Of a DNA stretch of 64,000 nucleotides, positions 45,179 through 54,497 are shown piece after piece (the stretch's first letter is position 1; the number at the start of each line of letters is the position of its first letter). The stretch is from Pohlia nutans. Lineage: Eukaryota; Streptophyta; Bryopsida; Bryales; Mniaceae. The notes below the pieces were generated by a model, which was not told the origin of the DNA, did no database searches, and worked only from the letters and a program-made list of their open reading frames with translations. The stretch lies in assembly GCA_022496805.1 (NCBI GenBank), contig CM040100.1, positions 25,697,009-25,761,008 on the forward strand, in the 5' to 3' direction. Both the position numbers and the translations under genes were made by a program.

Positions 45179-47480
45179 TTGATGGTCAAGGTAGTGAGCA
45201 AGGCAGTGAGCAAAGTAGTGAGCAAGGCAGTGAGCAAGAATGTGAGCAAGAATGTGAGCAAGGCAGTGAGCAAGGCAGTGAGCAAGGCAGTGAGCAAGGC
45301 CACCGAGCAAGCAGTTGCATGGCCAATGTACAAAGCAGCTGATTGTCGCTCAACCCCAGCACCGTGGGTCAAGCGTCAGCTCCGATGGTCCATACTGTGG
45401 AGCCCAGGGTGATCAAAATTTTTTGAGATCTCACTTCCTAGCTAGTGTTCTCACTGCCTTACTTGCGTTCTCACTCGTGCTGGGTAGATCCACCCCTAGT
45501 ACCCTGGTTCAAGCGTCGGCCCCGATGGTAGAAAATATAGAGCCCAGGGTGATCATAAAAAATATAGCTCGTGGATTTTTAGATAAAATTTTAACTCGTG
45601 AAGATTGACATTCGATTAGTGAGCAAGGCAGTGAGCAAAAACGTGAGCAAGGCAGTGAGCAAGGCAGTGATCAAGGCAGTGTGCATGGCCAGTGAGCAAG
45701 CAGTGAGCATGGCAGTGAGCAAGTAGTTGCATGGCCAATGTGCAAGGCAGTTGATTGTCGCTCAACCCCAGCACCGTGGGTCAAGCGTCGGCCCTGATGG
45801 TCCTTACTGTGGAGCCCATGGTGATCAAACAATTTTGAGATCTCACTGCCTTAATTGCATGCTTACTGCCTTAATTGCATGCTTACTGCCTTCCTTACGT
45901 TCTCACTTGCGTTGGGTTGATCTACCCCTAGTACCGTGGTTCAAGCGTCGGCCCCGATGGTAGAAAATATAGAGCCCAGGGTGATCATAAAAAATATAGC
46001 TCGTGGATTTCTAGATAAAATTTTAACTCGTGAAGAATATGACTCGATTAGTGAGCAAGGCAGTGAGCAAAAATGTGAGCAAGGCCAGTGAGCTAGGCAA
46101 GTGAGCAAAAATGTGAGAAAAAATGTGAGCAAGGCAGTGAGCGAAAATGTGAGCAAGGCCAGTGAGCTAGGCAAGTGAGAAAAAATGTGACCAAAAATGT
46201 GAGCAAGGCAGTGAGCAAAAATGTGAGCATGGCCAGTGAGAAAGGCAGTGCGTAAGGCCAGTGATCAAAAAAGTGAGCAAGGCCACTGAGCAAGGCCACT
46301 GAGCAAGGCAATGAGCAAGGCAGTGACCAATAATGTGAGCAAAAATGTGAGCAAAAGTAAAAGCAAGGCAGTGAGCAAAAATGTGAGCAAGGCCAGTGAC
46401 CAAGGCAGTAAGCAAGGCAGTGACCAAGGCCAGTGACCAAGAAAATTTATTGTTGCTCAACCTCCAGCACCGTGGGTCAAGCGTCGGCCCCGATGGTCCA
46501 TACTGTAGAGCCCAGGGTGATCAAACATTTTTGAGCTCCGCGTTCTCACTTGTGTTCTCACTGCCTTACTTGCATTCTCACTCATGTTGGGAAGATCAAC
46601 CCCTAGTACCGTGGTTCAAGCATCGGCCCCGATGGAAGAAAATATAGAGCCCAGGGTGATCATAAAAAATATGGCTGGTCGGTTTCTAGATACAGTTTTA
46701 ACTGGTGAAGAATAACATTCGATTAGTGACCAAGGCAGTGAGCAAGGCAGTGAGGATAAATGTGAGCAAGGCCAGTGAGAATGCTAGTGAGAATGGCAGT
46801 GAGCAAGGCCACTGAGGAAGGCAGTGAGCACAGTGACCAAGGCCAGTGAGCTAGGCATGTGAGCAAAAATGTGAGCAAAAATGTGAGCAAAGATCACACC
46901 AAAAATGTGAGCAAGGCCAGTGAGCAAAACAGTGAGCATGGCCAGTGAGCAAGGCAGTGAGCAAGGCAGTGAGCAAGGCAGTGAGCAAGGCAGTGAGCAA
47001 GGTAGTGAGCAAGGCCAGTGGGGATGGCAGTGAGCAAGGCTAGTGAGCAAGTAGTTAGCAAGGCCAGTGAGTAAGGCTGTGAGCAAGGCCAGTGAGCAAG
47101 GCCAGTGAGCAAGCAGTTAGCAAGGCCAGTGACCAGAGCCAGTGAGCAGGGCAGTTGATGGTCGCTCAACCCCCAGCACCGTGGATCAAGCGTCGGCCCC
47201 GATGGTCCATACTGTAGAGCCCAGGGTGATCAAAATTGTTTGAGCTCCGCGTTCTCACTCGTGTTCTCACTGCCTAACTTGTGTTCTCACTGCCTTACTT
47301 GCGTTCTCACTCGTGTTGGGAAGATTAACCCCTAGTACCGTGGTTCAAGCGTCGGCCCTGATGGCAGAGAAGATAGAGCCCAGGGTGATCAAATAATATA
47401 GAGCTCGTCGTTTTCTAGATTACAGTATTCACTCGTGAAGATTATCCACTCGTGAAGATTAATCACTCCTGAAGACCTTT
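45179..47480. repeat. Composite array: 12 bp GTGAGCAAGGCA minisatellite plus four conserved blocks
   Basis: Runs of GTGAGCAAGGCA and its variants (GTGAGCAAAAAT, GTGAGCAAGGCCA) alternate with a conserved module. The module has two half-copies: one with AGCACCGTGGGTCAAGCGTC, one with AGTACCGTGGTTCAAGCGTC, each followed by GGCCCCGATGG and AGCCCAGGGTGATCA. Modules are at about 45345-45600, 45755-46035, 46450-46715 and 47165-47440. The array ends about 50-100 bp before the first recognised exon of ParB-like member 3, the same relative place as the satellite before member 1. Open frames such as L-P-C-S repeats are artefacts. Confidence 0.85.
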
Positions 47481-47529
47481 ACTTTTTCTCAATTAGTAAT
47501 TTTGTCGTGTCCATGATTGAATGTAAAAT

Positions 47530-49558
47530 TTGTTTCGTGTGAAGGATGTTATCTCACAAACGCCTGAGCAGTTGGCGGGTGAAGAGAGCCCTGGACGTCA
47601 ACCCTCTTTAGGTGGCGGAGATGAAGACGTCGCGGATCATGATGTGGAGGAGGTTGATAATGATGAAGCAGCGTTGGGGGCAAGCGAAGATGTCATACGA
47701 AGTCGCCAGAAGTTGAACGCCGTAGCAACAATTGCTAATCTCCGATTCCAACCGGTGCATATTTCCCGGCATCACATCCCATTGTGTAGAATGGTTGTGA
47801 TGCCGATGGTGAGACCTACTCTCTCATGTGATTTGACAAAACTTGAGGAAGAGTTTGTGCATGGCTATAGAGATGGTGCAGCTGTTTTCTATGTCTCTCT
47901 TACCAATGAACAAGGTGATATTCAAGAGGTCAGTGAGGAGGACAAGGTGATATGGGGGCCATTGTGGGATGAAGAGAATGAAAAATTCAACAAATACCTC
48001 TGTGGTATTCCAGAGATGCAACAATATGTTAATCGGATGTTCTTTGTGTGTGATGGGAACCACCGTAGAATAGCTTGGATAAACCACATTGAGAAGCTGC
48101 ATAAGAATGAGCCTTCATGGCACTACTCCGTTGATGCCATCATTCTTGACACTAAAGGACGGATTGGTCTTGTCATGCAAGTTATGCATGACATCAATAA
48201 GTGAGTATTTTCTCACACAACAATCACTTGGTTTATGCTTTTCATATATTGTTTTATGACTTGTGTATATATGATTATATGACGTATTTTTTTACTTAAT
48301 GCTTCATTGTAATCATATTCTCTATAATTGTAATAATTTTCTATTTGATTGTAATCAAATTCTTTTTCATTGTATTGATTTTCTCTCTCATTGTATTGAT
48401 TTAGACACACAGAGGATTCACACGTGAAGACCAGTCTGGTTCACACGCTGTTCAGGGTTAAGAAGTATGGCGTAATGCCATTGGAGATATTCAATGAACT
48501 CCTCTCTCCCGTAGAGATATTGAAGTGTCAAATGAACAATTCAAAGCGCTCATGGTACCATTTGTCTGTAGAGGTGTTCACGGCCTTCATATTTCAGGTA
48601 CATGCTTTACTTTTGTTATCAATTTTGTCTTTAACACTTTCACGAACGTGTGTTAAATGAATAATACTAATCGTGTTGCAATTTGTTGTTCATGTTTAGC
48701 ATGAGATCGCTGTTGCTGCTGATCTTGCTGCTCGACTGCATCGTGAACAAACCCATCCTGACGATATATCTGCTGGGAGTATTGCTGCCGCTATGCGTGC
48801 AGCAATTAAAGAGAAGACGACCAAGATGAGCGTCAAACTGGGGAAATTGGCTGCCGTTGCAAACCCTGCAATTGGAGATGAGTTTCTCAAGGAGGTATGA
48901 ATCCATTTAATTTTCTTTTGTTTGAATGATATGGAAATTCAAACATGATGCTAATTGTCATGATATGAACGTTGCAGATTGAGAGACATTGGACAATGAA
49001 CTCCACTCCCGAGTTAACATTGGAGAAACTTCAACTCATTGCTACTTCTAATGTAGCTCCCATTCATAAGGTTAAATGGATAAAACTGTTCAACTCATCC
49101 GTGGCAACCCGTGAAGCATCTCGTTTCCCTCCCAAACCTTTGAATGAAGAGAAGTTGGGAATATTTCTTGTCAAGGCTTGTTGGTGGGCTGGGGTAAGAT
49201 TCTCATACAACATTTAATCTACTTGTGCTCTAATTTTTGCTCGTGATTCATATTTGAGTTCTAGTTTGGTTTGTGATCAACTGTTTACAAGGTCACTAAC
49301 TAATGTGGATGAATATACTTCACGAAATTGCAGATTGAAGAGAAGGCAGTAGAGTACTTTGATGATATTGTTCGTGCTGATAACATTACCATCTCCATGG
49401 ACTCTCCTCTTGAGCCTCTATCGTTGAGGGCTTTCATAGAGGAGTGGCGGATTCGACTCTGGGACCATGCCTTTGTAACTTACTTCAAGGGGCATGATCA
49501 TTTCAAGAAATCTGAGGATTTCTCTACATTTAAGGGGTCTGACATTGCTATGAAACGT
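47530..49558 (+). pseudogene. ParB-like / methyltransferase-like gene, member 3: 5' half
   Basis: Exons: to 48200, 48405-48597, 48700-48894, 48978-49193, 49334-49558, with GT-AG introns of 83-205 bp. An acidic N-terminus leads to I-P-L-C-R-M-V-V-M-P-M-V-R-P-T-L, then the ParB-like motif F-F-V-C-D-G-N-H-R-R-I-A-W (about 48035-48075). Helical segments follow (H-V-K-T-S-L-V-H-T-L-F-R-V-K-K-Y-G, W-R-I-R-L-W-D). Bacterial ParB N-domains carry the same G-N/E-H/R-R signature in a CTP-binding or nuclease-like fold. No stop codon occurs in these exons, unlike member 1. The fifth exon is cut by a Ty3/gypsy element between R (CGT, 49556-49558) and V. The start codon is uncertain; an upstream exon is possible. 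Confidence 0.7.
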
Positions 49559-50893
49559 TGTCGGGTAGAGAGGGTTTTGCTCTGGGAAAACGCGGGGTTT
49601 CTAGCTGCAACTAGTTTGAATTCAAGGTATGGGGAAATATGATAGTGTAATTTATTGTTTATACCATTAAAAACCCAAATCTATGTTTTATTTTGCAAAA
49701 TAGCAAACCGTGTAAAGGCTTAAACCTTTAAAAACACTGTCAGCATTCAAATGAATGCCACAGAAACATACTTGCTCCAAATCAAGTGTGCTATAACTTT
49801 CTGGAAAGCTAACACAAAGCTACACAATCTGTAAAAATTTCAAGAGAAAATGATTTACCATTCAATATTTATAGCGTGCTGAAGTTGAGACTCCAAATAT
49901 TCACGGCAGCTGTACATCTCTCCACTTCGGGACGCATATCATCTTCATAAAAGCTCCAAATACATGATTCCATAATTTTTTAGAAAGCTAACATCACCAT
50001 CTACGTTGCCTGTAAATCTTAGCTTAAAATATCATACTGTCCGTTTTCTATACTTCGTCAAAAATGGAACTTCTATATTGAGCGGCAGTTTCACACCCTC
50101 AAACTTCTACAAGCATAACTTTCACGTCCTAACTCCAAAACAAGAGTTTAATAGCTTTTTAGAAAGCTATCAACATAACACATGTGCTCACAAAATTTCA
50201 AAACTAATCGATCATTATACAAATTTCTACAAGAGTTTAAAGCGACTGCCTTTGAATTTCGACGGCACTAAACCCTCTTTCACTTCTCAAGGCATAACTT
50301 TCTCATACTAACTCCAAATGACAAGCGCCACACACCATTGGAATCACAACAAGAAGAGGAACGTCCTCTCAAAATTTCATTGAAATCCGAGCTATACACA
50401 GTAAGTCACTTGTCCTCAAACACACGGCACAAAACTAAAAAACTAAAACATGAACACAAGAAGAATGAGGTTCGGGAGAAGAAGGCCCCCCTTATCAAGC
50501 CACAAGGGGGAACACATCAGCCCATACCTAGCCACATGGGCACCCTAAAACTAATTGGGTGACCCAAAAGTCTCCCATACCTCTATCCATTCGCTTATTT
50601 TAATGATAAACTCACAAAAAACTAAAAGAAAGGTAAAACAATCTTCACCTTTCTTTTCAACAACTATCAAAACTCAAATTAAATATCAAAACTCATTCTA
50701 AGAAGATAAATGTAAAGTTTGACTCTTATTAGTCAAAACACAAGGCAATTAAAACCTTGTAGAGATTATGAATCAATTCATAATCTTTCTCAAATATTCC
50801 CTATTCATTTCTTCTTTAAATGAGATATCTTAAAACTCATCAAAATAACAATACTATAAGTTTTTACACTATATGCGCATTTGCATCGCGACA
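49559..50893 (-). repeat. LTR (3' LTR in element orientation)
   Basis: 1,335 bp direct repeat of 57250-58584, bounded by TG...CA. It has no coding role; the two plus-strand open frames within it are identical in both LTRs only because the LTRs are. Confidence 0.96.
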
Positions 50894-50908
50894 TTCACCC
50901 CCTCTAAA
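50894..50908 (-). promoter_or_regulatory. Polypurine tract
   Basis: Directly inside the 3' LTR, the minus strand reads TTTAGAGGGGGTGAA immediately before TGTCG. A purine-rich run at this place primes plus-strand DNA synthesis in LTR retrotransposons. Confidence 0.7.
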
Positions 50909-50936
50909 CCTGCACATCCTCCGGTATGTGCCAAAC

Positions 50937-53900
50937 TCAGTCATCTTCTTGATCATCTTCACTCCCGAGTTGATCTTCATTAATTTCTTCATCTTCATCA
51001 ACTTCGTGATCTTGCAATGCAGGCAATATTACATTTAAGTCTTCTTCATTAAATCTTCCATCTCTCCGTCGAAAAGCTTTGATCCGTTTGCCCGCCACTG
51101 GTATCCTACAAGGAGTACCATCTAATTCTCGAAGTGAATAAGTGGCGTTATCATGCACTTTTATTACCACATAAGGTCCAAACCACCGTTTAGCAAACTT
51201 CCTCAGTGTACTGTGTTGATGCTCCAAAGTGCTATCAAACACTAAAACCCAATCCCCTTCTTCAATATTTTTGGTCCTCAACCGATGAGTTCTATCAAAT
51301 CTCTCCTTATTGCTCAGTCTCGCAGCTTTAAGTTTTTCTAATGCCATTTGTTGATCCTCGGGTAATTTTACAAGCTGTCTAATACGGAGCTCTAAGAGTT
51401 TTTCTCGTGTAATACCATCTTCCCATGACAAAAATACCCATGTAGGAATAGACTCCTCAACAGGCATTAAAGGTTTTTGTCCATACATAAGCTCCACAGG
51501 CATGTAACCAGTAACAGTGCTATGGGTAGTTCTGTCAGCCCATAAAGCAAATGGAAGTAACTTAGGCCAAAACTTTAGTTTCCCTTTGCAAGCCTTAACC
51601 AATGCTTGAACAATGGGTGGATGACCTCTCTCAATCTTTCCATTAGCCTCAGGATTATATGCAGTTGTTAGCCTTAACTGCACACCGTATCGGTTGAAAA
51701 ATTCTCTTGCTTCAGCTGCATCCAATTCTCCTCTGTCAGCCCTCATCTTGCCAATGCTCCCATATCGACTGAAAATATCTTCAAGTATAAATTTGCAAAT
51801 CCCCTCCGTTGCTTTGGTTCGAAGAGCTCTACCTTCAACAAAGTTTGAGAGCTCTTCTCTTGCCAAAACAAGATATTTCATACCCCAAAGTCCAAGTGGC
51901 ATTGCAACTAAGTCAATCATCCATTGAAAATGGATTGCAAGAGGATAAGTGGGATGTAGTTCATCCCTAAACCTCACTTTAGATTGCAATTGACAAACAA
52001 CACATGAAGCCACAAATTCTTCAACATCTTTATATAATCCTTTCCACCAATAACGCTCTTTGATTTTGGTATAAGTGGCCCAAATTCCTCTATGACCGGC
52101 CCAAAGTGTATCATGAAATTCTTTAAGAACTTGGGTTTTAGTCTCAGAATCGTCCACTACTCTCAATGGCATACCATCACCCCTTTTTGCCCTCTTCCAG
52201 AGAAAACCATCTCGCAAAAGATAATCATAAGCACGATGTCTAATATCCTTGAAAGTCTTCTCTGACCAATCTTTATGTCTCTTTAAAGTGCTCAAATAAA
52301 AGCCAATATCTTTCAATTTTCCTTCATATAATTTTGCTTTAAATGGCAAGACTTCATCGCTTGAATTTTCTCCATTTGTAATTGATATATATACTTCATC
52401 AGAAAATTCTTCACTTCCTTCAAACGCCATCATTTCTTCTTCGTGAAAATACCGGGCTCTTGATAACATATCTGCCACTGGATTCTTGTTACCAGCAATA
52501 TGTATCAATACCGGATTAAGTGATTTGATGTAGGCTATCCAACGTAGCATCGCAATATCAGGTGAAGAACAATTTGCTATCATACCAAGTAAAGGCAAAC
52601 AATCGGTCTCCAACACCACATTTGCTCCTATCAAATAATTTCTATCTGCTTTAAGAGCAGTAAGTGCACCCCATAGTTCTCTCTTCACTTGTGGATATGC
52701 TCTTTGACGCTCTGTGAGAATTCTTGCCCCAAATCTTATAGCAAATCGTCTCCCTTCTGCATCATCTTGTCCCACAGCCCAACCAATAGCTATTGGACTA
52801 GTGTCAACTGTCACAATCACCGGTCTTCCACATTCATAATCAACTTGCTTTAGAATTGGTGGTGACTTCAAAATATTTTTCAACCCGTCCATAGCTAAAT
52901 CTTGATCATGTTCCCAAGAAAACTTGTTCCTCTTTCTCAATAATTTGTATAAAGGTTCAGACATATGTGCAAAATGTGGTATCCAAATTTGATAAAAGAC
53001 ACATGCTCCCAAAAACCTCCTTACTTCAGTAATGGTGCTACAAGCTTTCATTCTCCCGATAGCATCAACCTTCTCAGGATTAGGTTTTCTTCCATACCAC
53101 CCACATAAATGTCCAACTACCAAAATTTCATCAACTCCAAATTTTGACTTGTCAATCGAAAGAGTCAAGTTTACTTCTTCAAGTCTCTTCAAAATATTGG
53201 AAACATCATCAATATGCTCATTCACAAATATTCTGCAACCATCATCTTGGACACTCAAATTTTTATCATCCTCCTTGCAACCTTTGATAGGAATATCATC
53301 AACAAAAGGTATAGTCTTTTCAGGCACGAACTCTCGTAAAATTTGATTCATAGCATTTTGCATGTGTGCTACCGAATTAGTAGCACCTTGAGGCAAGGTA
53401 CACATTCGTACAAGTCCAAGAGGAGTCTTCATGGTTGTCAAGTCTCTACTTTCATTGGCTAGCTGAAATTGATCATAACCAGAGTACAAGTCCCCTATAG
53501 AATAAATTGCATGCCCAGCAAATGCCTCAGCTACTTCATCAACAATAGGTCCAGATCCTTTGTTTCTGATTGTCACTTTATTAGCCGGTTGCATATCTTG
53601 AATAAATCTCAAAGCTCCTGATTTCTTTGGTACAGTAAACCAACGATTCGAATACGGAGCCATAGAAGGTTCAAGTATACCCATTTGCATCTTTTCTTTC
53701 AATAACCCTACCAATTTCGGAAGCAATGCCCGAGGTACTGGTATAGGCTTCAAATCCCATGGCACATGTGGTACCGTGAAAATCACCATAGGTGCAACCA
53801 CACAAGGATGCACACACCCAATCTCATCTGATGAAAAAGCAAAGGCTTTACCATGTTTGAGAAGCATGTCTTGAAACTTCTTCTTCTCTGGTTCAGTCAA

Positions 53901-53978
53901 GAATTCACCCCCTCCAATCTTCATATTTGCGAGTGTCTCTTTTGTAAATTTGTGTCCAATATTTCTTGCTTCTCTCAA
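50937..53978 (-). CDS. pol: Ty3/gypsy pol: reverse transcriptase, RNase H, integrase
   Basis: 1,013 codons. The reverse transcriptase has the F-V-D-D-I catalytic motif (about residue 226) after L-P-Q-G-A-T-N-S. RNase H has V-T-V-D-T-S-P and later E-T-D-C-L-P-L and N-P-V-A-D-M-L-S-R. The integrase has the H-x-H-x-C-x-C zinc finger (H-D-T-L-W-A-G-H about 620, C-V-V-C about 660) and the D-D-E core (W-M-I-D, A-D-R-G-E, N-G-K-I-E-R-G). The order RT-RH-IN defines Ty3/gypsy (Metaviridae). The C-terminus has a G-D-W-V-L-V-F / W-F-G-P-Y-V-V block, then an acidic tail without a clear chromodomain. The frame is open about 20 codons upstream of the first AUG-type start, suggesting synthesis from an upstream frame. 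Confidence 0.95.
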   Translation of the reverse strand: MREARNIGHKFTKETLANMKIGGGEFLTEPEKKKFQDMLLKHGKAFAFSSDEIGCVHPCVVAPMVIFTVPHVPWDLKPIPVPRALLPKLVGLLKEKMQMGILEPSMAPYSNRWFTVPKKSGALRFIQDMQPANKVTIRNKGSGPIVDEVAEAFAGHAIYSIGDLYSGYDQFQLANESRDLTTMKTPLGLVRMCTLPQGATNSVAHMQNAMNQILREFVPEKTIPFVDDIPIKGCKEDDKNLSVQDDGCRIFVNEHIDDVSNILKRLEEVNLTLSIDKSKFGVDEILVVGHLCGWYGRKPNPEKVDAIGRMKACSTITEVRRFLGACVFYQIWIPHFAHMSEPLYKLLRKRNKFSWEHDQDLAMDGLKNILKSPPILKQVDYECGRPVIVTVDTSPIAIGWAVGQDDAEGRRFAIRFGARILTERQRAYPQVKRELWGALTALKADRNYLIGANVVLETDCLPLLGMIANCSSPDIAMLRWIAYIKSLNPVLIHIAGNKNPVADMLSRARYFHEEEMMAFEGSEEFSDEVYISITNGENSSDEVLPFKAKLYEGKLKDIGFYLSTLKRHKDWSEKTFKDIRHRAYDYLLRDGFLWKRAKRGDGMPLRVVDDSETKTQVLKEFHDTLWAGHRGIWATYTKIKERYWWKGLYKDVEEFVASCVVCQLQSKVRFRDELHPTYPLAIHFQWMIDLVAMPLGLWGMKYLVLAREELSNFVEGRALRTKATEGICKFILEDIFSRYGSIGKMRADRGELDAAEAREFFNRYGVQLRLTTAYNPEANGKIERGHPPIVQALVKACKGKLKFWPKLLPFALWADRTTHSTVTGYMPVELMYGQKPLMPVEESIPTWVFLSWEDGITREKLLELRIRQLVKLPEDQQMALEKLKAARLSNKERFDRTHRLRTKNIEEGDWVLVFDSTLEHQHSTLRKFAKRWFGPYVVIKVHDNATYSLRELDGTPCRIPVAGKRIKAFRRRDGRFNEEDLNVILPALQDHEVDEDEEINEDQLGSEDDQEDD

Positions 53979-54018
53979 ACCAGGTTCTTTCTCTGCTTCT
54001 TTGATATGCTCATCAGTA

Positions 54019-54444
54019 TCAGATGGTAACTGAGTTGCTTGGTGTAACCTTCTTTGCCACCGTCTTATACTTTGTATGTACCATCACTTCATGCTTCAAT
54101 CCATAACTGTTACAAACATCAAAACTTGTAACCGCCTTCAATACTTCATCATATAATGCCCGTGAATGAACTTCAATTATAGCATCATAAATATCACCAT
54201 TGATCTCACTTTCTTGCAACTTCTTCAAAACATGGAGTACATCATCTCCAAAGCCTTCTTCTTCAAAGACACCATTGATATATTCATCATCCAATAATGC
54301 CTTCACTTTTTTTAATTTCTTTTCTGCTTTTTTAACGACCCTTCTGCAAATAGGGTCCAAATCTTTAATACTCTTAAAACTCAAAAATCCACACTCCGTC
54401 ACACTTACAAAACCACAATCAATATTTTGTACATTTGGGGACAT
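54019..54444 (-). CDS. Middle ORF of the Ty3/gypsy element (gag-pol junction)
   Basis: 141 codons, lysine-rich and helical (V-V-K-K-A-E-K-K-L-K-K-V-K). The frame is open further upstream, so it overlaps the end of gag; it is shifted -1 relative to gag and pol, which share one frame. It ends at TGA 54019-54021 beside the place where the pol frame opens (A-T-Q-L-P-S-D-T-D-E-H). It is probably the linker between protease and reverse transcriptase, split off by two frame changes. Confidence 0.6.
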   Translation of the reverse strand: MSPNVQNIDCGFVSVTECGFLSFKSIKDLDPICRRVVKKAEKKLKKVKALLDDEYINGVFEEEGFGDDVLHVLKKLQESEINGDIYDAIIEVHSRALYDEVLKAVTSFDVCNSYGLKHEVMVHTKYKTVAKKVTPSNSVTI

Positions 54445-54497
54445 AGTAATTTCAGATGCATCTGCACCCGTGGATCCCCGAACTCCACGTGTGCATT

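Noticed and set aside
45179..47170. Open frames with V-S-K-A or L-P-C-S repeats
   Set aside because: These are translations of the 12 bp minisatellite. Unit-length changes of one base break every frame.
45480..47390. tRNA or pol III box in the phrase GGTTCAAGCGTC of the composite module
   Set aside because: There is no matching A box or cloverleaf, and the phrase belongs to a duplicated module.
50006..50562. Plus-strand frames inside the LTR
   Set aside because: They are identical in both LTRs only because the LTRs are near-identical, and they run antisense to the element genes.
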